Shown here: positions 8,116 through 17,583 of the stretch, piece after piece
Position numbering within the stretch: the stretch's first letter is position 1
How the letters are laid out: every line of letters starts with the position of its first letter
NCBI GenBank assembly: GCA_048262715.1
Contig: JBLXEV010000010.1
Location: 124,001-188,000 of the forward strand
Length of the DNA: 64,000 bases
Source: Albirhodobacter sp048262715
Lineage (GTDB): Bacteria > Pseudomonadota > Alphaproteobacteria > Rhodobacterales > Rhodobacteraceae
Direction: 5' to 3'
Notes under the pieces: model-generated
Seen by the model: only the letters and a program-made list of their open reading frames with translations
Databases searched by the model: none
Told to the model about the DNA's origin: nothing
Position numbers and translations under genes: made by a program

Positions 8116-9336
8116 ATGTCGTTTTTCAACAAGCTCAAATCCCGTTTAACGCGGTCGTCTTCCAAACTCGAGGAAGGGCTTGAGGCGATTGTGTCCGAGG
8201 CCGCGCAGGATGCGTCTGAAGATGGCGTAGAGGCCCAGGAGATTGCGCAAGAGGCGTCCGCCCCTCGCGCACCCGAGACGCCAACGCGCGCCGATGATGC
8301 GCCTGAGGCTGAGCGGCCTGCCGTAGCCCCTGCCGAACCCACAGTTACGCCCGCGTCTGAACCCGCTGCCGAGCCTGCCAAGAAGCCAGGTCTTTTGGGC
8401 CGGTTGATTGGCCGCAGCGCGCCACAGGGGGAGGCCCCCGCGCCATCCAGCGAGACCCCCGCGCCCGCAAAACCCATGCTCCCCTTCGCCCGCGCGCCGC
8501 GCCGCGCGCTCGACGATGCGATGGTCGAGAGCTTGGAAGAGCTGCTGATTGCCTCCGATATGGGGGTGGAGACCGCGCTTCGGGTGGCCGCGAATCTGGC
8601 CGAGGGCCGGATGGGCAAGAAACTCTCCGTGCCGGAGATCCAAGGCCTGCTGGCGGATGAGATCGCCCGCATCATGGAGCCCGTCGCCAAGCCGATGCCG
8701 ATCTTCCCGAAAAAACCGCAAGTGGTGTTGGTGGTCGGGGTGAACGGCTCGGGCAAAACCACAACGATTGGCAAGCTTGCGAGCCAGTTCCGCGCCGCAA
8801 ATAAGACGGTGATGGTGGCGGCGGGCGATACGTTCCGCGCCGCGGCTGTCGAGCAGCTCAAAGTCTGGGGCGAGCGCGCAGGCGTGCCGGTGATGACCGC
8901 GCCGGAGGGATCGGACCCCGCCTCGCTGGCGTTTGATGCGATGAGCCGCGCGGAGGCCGAGGGCGTCGATCTGCTGATGATCGACACGGCGGGGCGGCTG
9001 CAGAACCGCGCCGATCTGATGGAAGAGCTGGCGAAGATCGTCCGCGTGATCCGTAAGAAAGATGAGACCGCGCCGCATAACACGCTCTTGGTGCTCGATG
9101 CGACCACAGGGCAGAATGCTTTGAACCAAGTGGATATCTTCACCAAAATCGCCTCGGTCTCGGGGCTGGTGATGACGAAACTTGACGGCACAGCCAAGGG
9201 CGGGGTGCTGGTCGCGCTGGCGGATCGCTTCGGCCTGCCAATCCATGCGATTGGGGTGGGCGAGCAGATCGACGATCTGCAAGCTTTCGATCCGCAAGAG
9301 TTCGCGCGTGCGCTCGTTGGCCAAGATTTGAGCTGA
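8116..9336 (+). CDS. ftsY: Signal recognition particle receptor FtsY
   Basis: A 406-residue SRP receptor GTPase that docks ribosome-SRP complexes at the inner membrane. Residues 1 to about 115 are an acidic, Ala/Pro-rich A domain; the NG domain follows, with GVNGSGKTTTIGKLA (about 208-222), DTFRAAAVEQL, DTAGRLQNRADLM and TKLDGTAKGG. A GGGAG site precedes the ATG. It is followed closely by a DMT transporter and yciB in the same direction, a common alphaproteobacterial arrangement that suggests a membrane-related operon. Confidence 0.97.
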   Translation: MSFFNKLKSRLTRSSSKLEEGLEAIVSEAAQDASEDGVEAQEIAQEASAPRAPETPTRADDAPEAERPAVAPAEPTVTPASEPAAEPAKKPGLLGRLIGRSAPQGEAPAPSSETPAPAKPMLPFARAPRRALDDAMVESLEELLIASDMGVETALRVAANLAEGRMGKKLSVPEIQGLLADEIARIMEPVAKPMPIFPKKPQVVLVVGVNGSGKTTTIGKLASQFRAANKTVMVAAGDTFRAAAVEQLKVWGERAGVPVMTAPEGSDPASLAFDAMSRAEAEGVDLLMIDTAGRLQNRADLMEELAKIVRVIRKKDETAPHNTLLVLDATTGQNALNQVDIFTKIASVSGLVMTKLDGTAKGGVLVALADRFGLPIHAIGVGEQIDDLQAFDPQEFARALVGQDLS

Positions 9337-9367
9337 TGCGCCGAGACCCCTCCGCAGGACTGGCGCC

Positions 9368-10267
9368 GTGACTGCGTATCTCGCGGGGCTGGAGGGAACG
9401 GAGGCGGGCCATACGGCTGCGTTGATCCTCGCGCTGATGGCGGCAGTGTTGCACGCGATTTTTGGCGCGTTGCAAAAAGGGCGGTTCGATCCGTGGCTGT
9501 CGCGCGCCGCGATTGATGGCTGTTATGCGCTGATTGCCGCCCCCTTCGCGCTGTTCGTCGTGCCATGGCCCGAGCCGCATATGTGGCCGATCTTTGCGGG
9601 CGCATGGGTCATCCATGTCGCCTATAAACTGGCGCAGGCGATGACCTATGATCGCGGGGCCTATACGGTCGTCTATCCGGTGGTGCGCGGCACGGGGCCG
9701 CTGTTTACCGTGATCGGGGCAGGGCTGGTGTTTGGCGAGCATTTCACGGCAGGGCAATGGCTCGGTGTCGGGGTGCTATTGGCGGGGATCTACGGGCTGG
9801 CGGTGTATAACCTGCGCACGATCACGCTGGACCGCGCCAAGATGCCTGCGGCTTTGGGGTTTGCGGTGCTCACCGGCCTTTTTGTCGCGCTCTACACCAC
9901 CTATGACGCCTACGGGATCCGCGCGACGCGCGATCCGTTTACCTTCCTTGCGTGGTTCTTCCTGATCGACGGACTCTTTATGCCAGTGATCACCCATCGC
10001 CGCTGGCGGGCGCTGCCAAAGGCGGATCTGGTGCCGCTTATCCGGCGCGGGATGCTCGGCGCGGTCGTGGCGTTTTTCTCCTTCGGGGCGATCATGCTGG
10101 CGACACGGCTTGATAAGGTCGGCGAAGCGGCGGTGCTGCGCGAGACCTCGACCGTGTTCGCGGCGCTGATCGGCTGGCTGATTTTGGGTGAAAAGGTTGG
10201 CCCGCGTCGAACTGCCCTAATGGCATTGATCGCGCTGGGCGCTATAATTGTGGAAATTGCAGGATGA
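9368..10267 (+). CDS. DMT-superfamily (EamA-type) transporter
   Basis: A 299-residue membrane protein with about ten hydrophobic helices in two repeated halves, the layout of drug/metabolite transporters of the EamA type. Each half ends with the characteristic segment (VFGEHFTAGQWLGVGVLLAGI; GWLILGEKVGPRR). It starts with GTG 31 bases after ftsY and ends 3 bases before yciB, so it is almost certainly cotranscribed. The substrate cannot be told from sequence. Confidence 0.88.
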   Translation: MTAYLAGLEGTEAGHTAALILALMAAVLHAIFGALQKGRFDPWLSRAAIDGCYALIAAPFALFVVPWPEPHMWPIFAGAWVIHVAYKLAQAMTYDRGAYTVVYPVVRGTGPLFTVIGAGLVFGEHFTAGQWLGVGVLLAGIYGLAVYNLRTITLDRAKMPAALGFAVLTGLFVALYTTYDAYGIRATRDPFTFLAWFFLIDGLFMPVITHRRWRALPKADLVPLIRRGMLGAVVAFFSFGAIMLATRLDKVGEAAVLRETSTVFAALIGWLILGEKVGPRRTALMALIALGAIIVEIAG

Positions 10268-10270
10268 GAT

Positions 10271-10897
10271 ATGTCTAGAAAACTCCCAACTGGCCTGAAA
10301 CTCGCGCTCGAATACGGGCCGCTTGCGGTCTTCCTTCTGGTGTTCTCGCTGTTCAAGGGCGAGACCGTGACAGTGATGGGGGCGGAGTATTCCGGCTTCA
10401 TCCTCGCGACTGCGGTGCTGGTGCCGCTGATGGTGCTGTCAACGGCGATCCAATGGCGGCTGACGGGCCATGTCTCGCCGATGCAGATCATGACGCTCGT
10501 GCTTGTCGTGGGCTTGGGCGGCTTGACGGTCTGGCTCAACGATCCGCATTTCATCAAGATGAAACCGACGTTTATCTATCTGCTCTTCGCGGTGATCCTC
10601 GGGGTCGGGTATTTGACGGGGCGCAATTGGGTCAAAATGGCGGTGGAGGGGATGCTGCCGCTGACCCCGCGCGGCTGGGAGATCCTGACCCTGCGGCTCA
10701 TTGCGTTCTTCGTGTTTCTGGCCGTGGCCAACGAGATCGTCTGGCGCAATTTCTCGGAAGGCACTTGGGTCTATTTCAAGATCTTCGGCCTGACCGCGCT
10801 TTTGTTCGGCTTCATGGTCGCGCAAGCGGGGATGATTGCGCGGCATTCACTGCCCGATGCGGAGAAGCCGGACGACGAGACCCCGCCCGCGCGCTGA
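10271..10897 (+). CDS. yciB: Inner membrane protein YciB/IspZ (septation protein A family)
   Basis: A 208-residue polytopic protein with five or so hydrophobic helices. It shows the YciB/IspZ signatures: LALEYGPLAVFLLVF near the N-terminus, MKPTFIYLLFAVILG and NEIVWRNFSEGTWVYFKIFG toward the C-terminus. Family members affect septation and envelope integrity. It ends the ftsY-DMT-yciB unit and is followed by an inverted intergenic element. Confidence 0.93.
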   Translation: MSRKLPTGLKLALEYGPLAVFLLVFSLFKGETVTVMGAEYSGFILATAVLVPLMVLSTAIQWRLTGHVSPMQIMTLVLVVGLGGLTVWLNDPHFIKMKPTFIYLLFAVILGVGYLTGRNWVKMAVEGMLPLTPRGWEILTLRLIAFFVFLAVANEIVWRNFSEGTWVYFKIFGLTALLFGFMVAQAGMIARHSLPDAEKPDDETPPAR

Positions 10898-10933
10898 AGC
10901 CGACGAAGGGGTGTCTGGTCGATGCCGGAGGCC

Positions 10934-11008
10934 TCCGGCGGGGATATTTATGCTCTGAGGAAACGCAAAACCTTATCCCTTCCAGAGAGGCTAAATATCC
11001 CCCGCGGA
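10934..11008. repeat. Intergenic palindromic element, copy 2 (full inverted pair)
   Basis: Arms CCGGCGGGGATATTTA-tgCTCTGagG (from 10934) and CcAGAGaggcTAAATATCCCCCGCGG (to 11008) pair across a loop of about 20 bases. It follows yciB and may act as its transcript end. Confidence 0.75.
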
Positions 11009-11029
11009 GCGTCCTCGGTGGACCTTAGG

Positions 11030-11057
11030 CCGAAAAATTCGGGCCCGAAAATTCGGA
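11030..11057. repeat. Two tandem mini-hairpins upstream of metZ
   Basis: CCGAA-AAA-TTCGG followed by GGCC and CCGAA-AA-TTCGG: two 5-bp stems with nearly identical sequence, about 100 bases before metZ. No known methionine riboswitch consensus could be matched. Confidence 0.4.
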
Positions 11058-11153
11058 AATGCGCCGCGGCGGTTGTCGCTAACAATTGACCCGCGCGCGG
11101 GTAGGGAGTAGGCGGTGAGCCTGTGTTTTCTCCCTATCTGCCGAGGTCCGCCG

Positions 11154-12332
11154 ATGAGCACCGATTGGAATACCCGCACCAAACTTGTCCATGAGGGCGT
11201 GCGTCGCTCGCAATATGGCGAGATGGCCGAGGCGATTTTCATGACGCAGGGCTTTGTCTACCCCTCCGCCGAGGCCGCCGAGCAGCGCTTTATCGAGATT
11301 GGCGAGGATGAGTTCATCTACGCCCGCTACGGCAATCCGACGACGCGGATGTTTGAAGAGCGCATCGCCGCGATTGAGGGCACGGAGGACGCCTTCGCGA
11401 CCGCCTCGGGTATGGCCGCTGTCAACGGGGCGCTCACCTCGATGGTGAAAGCGGGCGATCATGTGGTGGCCGCCAAGCAGATGTTCGGCTCGTGCCTCTA
11501 TGTGCTCGAAGTCTTGGCGCGGTTCGGGGTGGAGGTCACGTTGCTCGACGGCACCGATCTCGACGCTTGGCGTGCGGCGGTGCGCGAGGGCACCAAATTC
11601 GTGTTCTTCGAGAGCGTCTCCAACCCGGGTCTTGAGGTGATCGACATCAAATCGGTGGCCGAGATTGCCCATGCCAAGGGCGCGATGGTGGTTGTCGATA
11701 ACGTCTTTGCCACGCCAGTCTACACCCGCGCGATCAGCTTGGGCGCGGATGTGGTGATCTATTCCACCACCAAACATATCGACGGCGGCGGGCGGGCGCT
11801 GGGCGGGGTGGTGTGCGGCACCAAGGACTATATCCGTGGTACGCTGGAGCCTTACCTCAAGCATACGGGTGCTGCGATGAGCCCGTTCACCGCTTGGATC
11901 ATGCTCAATGGGTTGCAGACGCTCGATCTGCGCGTGCGCGCGCAGACCGAGAATGCGGCCCGTGTGGCCGAGGCGCTGATGGGATCCGATAAGATCTCCC
12001 GCGTCAGCTATCCGGGCCATGCGAGCCACCCGCAGCATGATCTGGCAATCGCGCAGATGGGCGCGGGCGGCACGATGATCACCTTTGAGGTGGCTGGCGG
12101 CAAAGAGGCGGCGTTCAAGCTGTTGAATGCGTTGGAGATCATCAAGATTTCCAACAATCTGGGCGATTCCAAATCGATTGCCACCCATCCCGCCACCACG
12201 ACCCACCAACGCTTGCCGCAAGATCAGAAGGATGCGCTCGGGATTACGCCGGGTCTGATCCGGCTGTCCTTGGGCATTGAGGATGGGCGCGATCTTGTGG
12301 CCGATATTGAACGGGCGCTGGCGTCGATCTGA
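11154..12332 (+). CDS. metZ: O-succinylhomoserine sulfhydrylase MetZ
   Basis: A 392-residue PLP enzyme of the Cys/Met metabolism family, making homocysteine directly from an O-acylhomoserine and sulfide. Visible are the YARYGNPT motif (about 57-64), VDNVFATP, and STTKHIDGGGR with the PLP-binding Lys. The overall sequence follows the alphaproteobacterial MetZ type rather than cystathionine synthase or lyase. The ATG at 11154 has a GAGG site and the family N-terminus (STDWNTRTKLVHEG); the frame extends 13 codons further upstream without support. Confidence 0.93.
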   Translation: MSTDWNTRTKLVHEGVRRSQYGEMAEAIFMTQGFVYPSAEAAEQRFIEIGEDEFIYARYGNPTTRMFEERIAAIEGTEDAFATASGMAAVNGALTSMVKAGDHVVAAKQMFGSCLYVLEVLARFGVEVTLLDGTDLDAWRAAVREGTKFVFFESVSNPGLEVIDIKSVAEIAHAKGAMVVVDNVFATPVYTRAISLGADVVIYSTTKHIDGGGRALGGVVCGTKDYIRGTLEPYLKHTGAAMSPFTAWIMLNGLQTLDLRVRAQTENAARVAEALMGSDKISRVSYPGHASHPQHDLAIAQMGAGGTMITFEVAGGKEAAFKLLNALEIIKISNNLGDSKSIATHPATTTHQRLPQDQKDALGITPGLIRLSLGIEDGRDLVADIERALASI

Positions 12333-12485
12333 CGCCCGCTCGGCAATATATCTCGGGTCGTTATGGGGCTTTGGGATAGAGCTCCTATCCTTTCGGATTT
12401 CTACCCTGAGTTGTGCTCTAAATGCTTGGACTTTCCGCTCGCGCGCACCATATGGTTGCAAGGTCTGCATCGCTTGAGGGGCGCT

Positions 12486-13580
12486 ATGAATATTCACGGT
12501 AAGGTCGATATGCCTGATACGGATGACGCGAAAGCGGCGCTGGAAACCTTGCGCCTTTGGGCCGCATCTGCGACCCCGTCTGAGGTGGCGCAGCTTGATC
12601 CGGCGATCTCGCGACTGTTGCCGGAGCGACCTCTTGGCAATTATCCCGATCTCACGCGTCAGTATGACGCCGATTTCAAGGTGGACGCGGCCTATAAGGC
12701 CTCGCTGCCCGATCTGCAAAACGGGCCTGCCTCTCTGATCGTGGGCGCGCGCAAGCGGATCGAGCATGTCGGTATTTCCAACTTCCGCCTGCCACTTCGC
12801 CTGCGCCGTCGCGGCGGGGGGGATGTGACGGTCGATGCTTCGGTGACGGGCACGGTAAGCCTTGAGGCAGAGGCCAAAGGCATCAATATGTCGCGCATCA
12901 TGCGCAGCTTTTACGTCCATGCCGAGAGCAGCTTCTCGTTCCAAGTGATGGAAGCGGCGCTGGAGGATTATATCAAGGATCTGGGCGCGGTGGACGCGCG
13001 GATCCAGATGCGTTTCTCCTACCCTGAGAAGGTGATGTCGTTGCGCTCCGGCCTTGCGGGTTGGCAGTATTATGAGATCTCGTTGGAACTGGTGGAATCT
13101 GCGGGCGCGCGCCTGCGGATCATTCACCTCGATTACGTCTATTCCTCGACATGCCCGTGCTCTCTCGAACTCTCGGAACACGCGCGGATGACGCGGGGCC
13201 AGCTTGCCACCCCGCATTCGCAACGCTCCGTCGCGCGGATCTCTGTTGTGTTGGAGGAGGGCGAGCGCCTGTGGTTTGAAGATCTGATCGAGATGGCGCG
13301 GAGCGCTGTGCCGACGGAGACGCAAGTCATGGTCAAGCGCGAAGACGAGCAGGCCTTCGCCGAGTTGAACGCCGCGAATCCGATCTTTGTCGAGGATGCG
13401 GTGCGGGCGTTCGCTGCGCCTTTGCTGGCGGATCCGCGGGTGGGCGATTTCCGTGTGGTGGCCTCGCATCAAGAAAGTCTGCACAGCCATGATGCTGTGG
13501 CCCTTCTGACCGAAGGCCCGACCTTCGCGGGCGTCTCGGTCGAGCCGAAGCTGTTTGGGACATTGATCCACCACGGGTGA
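12486..13580 (+). CDS. folE2: GTP cyclohydrolase FolE2 (type IB)
   Basis: A 364-residue enzyme of the FolE2 family that converts GTP to dihydroneopterin triphosphate for folate synthesis, with flexible metal use. Motifs include VGISNFRLPL, the SSTCPCSLELSEH segment with the metal-ligand Cys, and TPHSQRSVARI. The C-terminus has SHQESLHSHDAVA. The ATG at 12486 has a GAGGGG site; upstream codons to 12363 are not family-like. No Zur-type operator was recognised in the 150-base leader. Confidence 0.93.
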   Translation: MNIHGKVDMPDTDDAKAALETLRLWAASATPSEVAQLDPAISRLLPERPLGNYPDLTRQYDADFKVDAAYKASLPDLQNGPASLIVGARKRIEHVGISNFRLPLRLRRRGGGDVTVDASVTGTVSLEAEAKGINMSRIMRSFYVHAESSFSFQVMEAALEDYIKDLGAVDARIQMRFSYPEKVMSLRSGLAGWQYYEISLELVESAGARLRIIHLDYVYSSTCPCSLELSEHARMTRGQLATPHSQRSVARISVVLEEGERLWFEDLIEMARSAVPTETQVMVKREDEQAFAELNAANPIFVEDAVRAFAAPLLADPRVGDFRVVASHQESLHSHDAVALLTEGPTFAGVSVEPKLFGTLIHHG

Positions 13581-13650
13581 TCTGTGCGGATTTGGCGGGC
13601 GACGCACGGGCGTTTTGCACCCAAGCGCGGGTTTGCGGGGCAAACCCGCT

Positions 13651-13680
13651 TCCCCCGCAGGATATTTGGGGCAACCGAAG
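13651..13680. repeat. Intergenic element, copy 3 (half)
   Basis: TTCCCCCGCAGGATATTTGGGGCAACC-type half copy after folE2, in the same orientation as the left arm of copy 1. Confidence 0.6.
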
Positions 13681-13721
13681 GGCGGCACCGCATTTCTGCG
13701 AGGACGCGCGATTATTTGTGC

Positions 13722-13736
13722 GAACAATAGAAGAAC
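13722..13736. promoter_or_regulatory. LexA (SOS) box upstream of uvrD
   Basis: GAAC-AATAGAA-GAAC matches exactly the alphaproteobacterial LexA operator GAAC-N7-GAAC. It lies 40 bases before the uvrD start codon, a position overlapping a likely promoter. It predicts DNA-damage induction of uvrD. Confidence 0.8.
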
Positions 13737-13776
13737 ATCCCTTGGCCTTTGGCAAATGCCCCGTTAGGTTACTCGC

Positions 13777-16176
13777 ATGAGCGAGTTTGATGATGAGAGC
13801 GCCTTTGGCGCCGCCCTTTCCCTGTCGCAGCGTGCCATGGCACAAAGCGCGATGGCTCCGCGCAGCACCTCCTATCTGGAGGGGCTGAACCCTGCGCAGC
13901 GCGAGGCAGTCGAGGCGCTCGACGGCCCTGTTCTGATGCTTGCGGGGGCGGGGACGGGCAAGACCAAGGCGCTGACCTGTCGGATTGCGCATTTGCTCAA
14001 TACCGGTCGCGCGCAGCCAAATGAGATCCTCGCGGTGACCTTCACCAATAAGGCCGCACGCGAAATGCGGCTGCGGATCGGCGGGCTCTTGGGCGAGGCC
14101 GTTGAGGGGATGCCGTGGCTCGGCACGTTCCACTCGGTCTGCGTGAAGCTGTTGCGCCGCCATGCGGAATTGGCGGGGCTGAAATCGAATTTCACGATTC
14201 TCGATACCGATGATCAGGTGCGGCTTCTCAAGCAATTGATCCTTGCCGAGGGAATCGACGAGAAGCGCTGGCCTGCGCGGCAACTGGCGGGGCTGATCGA
14301 TGCGTGGAAGAACCGCGCGCTGACACCGGACCGCGTGACCGGTGAGGATACCGCCGCCTATAATCATCGCGGATCGGAACTCTATGCTGCGTATCAAGAG
14401 CGTCTGCGGGCGCTGAATGCGGTCGATTTCGGTGATCTGCTGCTGCATATGGTCACGATTTTCCAAGCGCATCCCGATGTGCTGGCGCAGTATCAGCGAC
14501 GCTTCAAATATATCCTCGTGGACGAGTATCAAGATACCAACGTCGCGCAATATCTCTGGCTGCGGCTTTTGGCGCAGGCGCATAAGAATGTGTGCTGCGT
14601 GGGCGATGATGACCAGTCGATCTACGGCTGGCGCGGCGCGGAAGTCGGCAATATCCTGCGGTTCGAGAAGGATTTTCCGGGCGCGGTCGTGGTGCGGCTG
14701 GAGCAGAACTACCGCTCGACCGAGCATATCCTTGCGGCGGCCTCACGGCTGATTGCGGGCAATGAGGGGCGTCTGGGCAAGGAGCTTTGGACGGCGGAGC
14801 AGGGCGGCGAGATGGTCCGCCTGATCGGCCATTGGGATGGCGAGGAAGAGGCGCGCTGGATCGGCGATGAGGTCGAGGCACTGGCCGCAGGCGTGCGGCC
14901 CGTTGGGCGTATCCCTCTGGATCATCAGGCGATTCTGGTGCGCGCCTCGCATCAGATGCGCGCGTTCGAGGATCGCTTCCTGACGATTGGCTTGCCGTAC
15001 CGCGTCATCGGAGGCCCGCGATTCTATGAGCGGTTGGAGATTCGCGACGCGATGGCCTATTTCCGCCTCGCGGTCTCGCCCGATGATGATCTCGCGTTCG
15101 AGCGGGTGGTGAACACGCCCAAGCGCGGCCTTGGCGATAAGGCGCAGCAAACGATCCAGCGCCGCGCGCGTGAGCTGGATGTGAACCTGATCGAGGGCGC
15201 GAAGGCGGTGCTTGCGGCGGGCGATATCGGCGGCAAAGGGGCAGGGCAGCTCCGCGCCTTTATCGAGGGGCTGGGCCGCTGGCACGGCGCGGTGCTCGCG
15301 GGCGAGGATCACGTGCGGCTGGCCGAGGTGATCTTGGAGGAAAGCGGCTATACCGCGATGTGGCAGGCCGATAAGACGCCAGAGGCTCCCGGGCGGCTCG
15401 AGAACCTCAAGGAACTGGTCAAGGCACTGGAGAACTTCGATAATCTTCAGGGGTTCTTGGAGCACGTCTCGCTGATCATGGATAATGAGGGCGACGACTC
15501 CGAGCCCAAGGTGATGATCATGACGCTGCACGCCGCGAAAGGCTTGGAATTCCCTGCCGTGTTCCTGCCGGGGTGGGAAGACGGGCTCTTCCCTTCGCAG
15601 CGCTCGATGGATGAGAGCGGCAAGAAGGGGTTGGAGGAGGAGCGGCGGCTTGGCTATGTCGGGATCACCCGCGCCGAGAAGCTCTGCACGATCTCCTTTG
15701 CTGGAAACCGCCGCGTGTATGGCCAATGGCAGAGCCAATTGCCCTCGCGCTTCATTGATGAGCTGCCCGCGCAGCATGTCGATGTAATGACCCCGCCGGG
15801 CCTATACGGCGGGAACTTCGGGGCTGCGGGCGCTTATGGCGGCGCGAGCTCAGGCAGCAGTTTTGGCGCGAGCGAGAGCAGCATCGAAGCGCGTGCGGCC
15901 AAGGCGGATGTCTATAATTCCCCCGGTTGGAAGCGGTTGCAGACGCGCTCCACCAGTGCTGCGCCGAAGAACCAGCCCAAGCCGAAGGTGATCGACCTCA
16001 CCGCCGTGTCGAAATTCACGGTCGGGGATCGCGTGTTCCATCAGAAATTCGGCTATGGGCTGATCGAGGCCATCGAGGCGGATAAGCTGGCGGTGATGTT
16101 TGAACATGCGGGGGCCAAGCATGTCGTGGCGAGCTTCGTCACGCTGGCGGGCGCGGAGGATGATCTGCCGTTTTAG
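13777..16176 (+). CDS. uvrD: DNA helicase UvrD/PcrA
   Basis: A 799-residue SF1A 3'-5' helicase for nucleotide-excision and mismatch repair. Seen are the Q-motif region LNPAQREAVEALDGP, Walker A AGAGTGKTKAL (about 56-66), VDEYQDTN (motif II), GDDDQSIYGWRGAE (motif III), LEQNYRST (IV), LHAAKGLEFPAVFLPG (V) and EEERRLGYVGITRAE (VI). A Gly/Ser-rich linker leads to a C-terminal Tudor-like domain (VGDRVFHQKFGYG), as in PcrA/UvrD. The SOS box just upstream fits its repair role. Confidence 0.97.
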   Translation: MSEFDDESAFGAALSLSQRAMAQSAMAPRSTSYLEGLNPAQREAVEALDGPVLMLAGAGTGKTKALTCRIAHLLNTGRAQPNEILAVTFTNKAAREMRLRIGGLLGEAVEGMPWLGTFHSVCVKLLRRHAELAGLKSNFTILDTDDQVRLLKQLILAEGIDEKRWPARQLAGLIDAWKNRALTPDRVTGEDTAAYNHRGSELYAAYQERLRALNAVDFGDLLLHMVTIFQAHPDVLAQYQRRFKYILVDEYQDTNVAQYLWLRLLAQAHKNVCCVGDDDQSIYGWRGAEVGNILRFEKDFPGAVVVRLEQNYRSTEHILAAASRLIAGNEGRLGKELWTAEQGGEMVRLIGHWDGEEEARWIGDEVEALAAGVRPVGRIPLDHQAILVRASHQMRAFEDRFLTIGLPYRVIGGPRFYERLEIRDAMAYFRLAVSPDDDLAFERVVNTPKRGLGDKAQQTIQRRARELDVNLIEGAKAVLAAGDIGGKGAGQLRAFIEGLGRWHGAVLAGEDHVRLAEVILEESGYTAMWQADKTPEAPGRLENLKELVKALENFDNLQGFLEHVSLIMDNEGDDSEPKVMIMTLHAAKGLEFPAVFLPGWEDGLFPSQRSMDESGKKGLEEERRLGYVGITRAEKLCTISFAGNRRVYGQWQSQLPSRFIDELPAQHVDVMTPPGLYGGNFGAAGAYGGASSGSSFGASESSIEARAAKADVYNSPGWKRLQTRSTSAAPKNQPKPKVIDLTAVSKFTVGDRVFHQKFGYGLIEAIEADKLAVMFEHAGAKHVVASFVTLAGAEDDLPF

Positions 16177-16279
16177 GCCCGGCTTGGTGTGAGTTGGGGG
16201 CGGCTGCCCCCAAGCCCCTGCTTTTCGGCTTTATTTTTGGAATTGGGGCGGGGGGCTTGGCTTCCCGCCCCAGTTTTAT

Positions 16280-17335
16280 TTAGACGGTGCCGGCTTTGAT
16301 GAGGTTTTGTGCCAGCGTGGCATAGGCCTCGGCCATCGGGCCCTCGCCTGTGGCGATGGGTTGGCCGCTATCGCCGCCCAAACGGACCGAGAGATCCAGC
16401 GGCAATTCGCCCAAGAACGGCAGGCCCATCTTTTGCGCCTCAACCCCAACGCCGCCATGGCCGAACAGATGCGCCTCATGGCCGCAATTGGGGCACACAT
16501 AGGTCGACATATTCTCGATCAGTCCAAGCACCGGCGTGCCGAGGCGTTTGAACATATCGAGCGCCTTGCGCGCATCGAGCAGCGCCACATCCTGCGGGGT
16601 GGAGACGACAATCGCCCCGTCGAGCTTGGTTTTCTGGCACAGGGTGAGCTGCACATCGCCCGTGCCCGGCGGCAGGTCGATGATCAACACGTCAAGCGGC
16701 CCGTATTCATCCCATTTCACTTGGCCGAGCATTTGCTGCATCGCCCCCATCAGCATCGGCCCGCGCCAGATCACCGCCTCGTCTTCCTTCAGCATCAGGC
16801 CAATCGACATCAGCGTGACGCCATGCGCCATCAGCGGCAGGATGGTTTTGCCATCGGGCGAGGCGGGGCGACGATTCACCCCCATCATCCGCGGCTGCGA
16901 GGGGCCGTAGATATCGGCATCCAGCAGACCGACTCGTTTGCCAGCGCGCGCCAAAGCCACCGCGAGGTTGGAGGACACCGTGGATTTGCCCACGCCGCCT
17001 TTGCCCGAACCGACAACAATGATCTTGGCGACGCCATCGACACCGAGCGGCCCTGCTTGCGGCTTGGGATGGCCGCCGATCTGCGGGCCTTGCATGGAGA
17101 GCGTGTTGATCGTCACCGATGTGACCCCCGCCAGTGCGGCCACCGCCGCCTCGGCCTGCGGTTTGAGGCCGTCAAGCACGGAGGCCTCCTGCGCCGTCGC
17201 GCCTTCGAGAACAAATCGCACCGCGCCCGAGTCGATTCCAATCGCACGAACCTTATCTGCGCTGACCAAATCGCCGCCGGAAGGGATTTTCACCGATTTC
17301 AGGGCCTCGAGAACGGTCTCTTTTGTAACAGTCAT
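16280..17335 (-). CDS. mrp: Fe-S cluster carrier ATPase Mrp/ApbC
   Basis: A 351-residue P-loop NTPase that carries and inserts Fe-S clusters into apoproteins. The N-terminal MIP18/DUF59-like domain (about 1-80) is followed by the deviant Walker A GSGKGGVGKST (109-119), DADIYGPSQP, IIDLPPGTGD and the CPNCG cluster-binding pair. The ATG at 17335 with a GGAG site gives the family start; the longer upstream reading (to 17455) is not family-like. It is divergent from the DUF1127 gene with about 250 bases between. Confidence 0.95.
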   Translation of the reverse strand: MTVTKETVLEALKSVKIPSGGDLVSADKVRAIGIDSGAVRFVLEGATAQEASVLDGLKPQAEAAVAALAGVTSVTINTLSMQGPQIGGHPKPQAGPLGVDGVAKIIVVGSGKGGVGKSTVSSNLAVALARAGKRVGLLDADIYGPSQPRMMGVNRRPASPDGKTILPLMAHGVTLMSIGLMLKEDEAVIWRGPMLMGAMQQMLGQVKWDEYGPLDVLIIDLPPGTGDVQLTLCQKTKLDGAIVVSTPQDVALLDARKALDMFKRLGTPVLGLIENMSTYVCPNCGHEAHLFGHGGVGVEAQKMGLPFLGELPLDLSVRLGGDSGQPIATGEGPMAEAYATLAQNLIKAGTV

Positions 17336-17583
17336 GTCATCTCCGCAGGTTGGATGGGGGGACTGTGCCGCTTTTGACGGCAGGTGCAAGCACTCTGCAG
17401 CCTTTAATTTTAAGGGGCAGGGGCATCTTCTCGGCGCGTCGCTATAGGTCAGCACCCGTTATGCGCTTTCTGCATGGCAGCATTGAGGCAAAAGTGGATT
17501 GTGCAGTTGCAGCAATGGGGGCATCTTAGCTTCAACAGCGAACAACAAGACAGTTCGCAAACAGATAAAGCTAGGCACTGAAA

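Noticed and set aside
11009..11153. SAM-II or other methionine riboswitch before metZ
   Set aside because: The SAM-II pseudoknot core sequence could not be found in the leader.
11079..13727. 882-codon minus-strand open frame over metZ and folE2
   Set aside because: It is antisense to two clearly recognised genes and shows His/Arg-rich shadow composition typical of GC-rich DNA.
17336..17583. RpoH-type promoter for ccaF1
   Set aside because: Several TTG and CATCTTAGC-like pieces occur but no spacing gave a convincing match, so no site is annotated.
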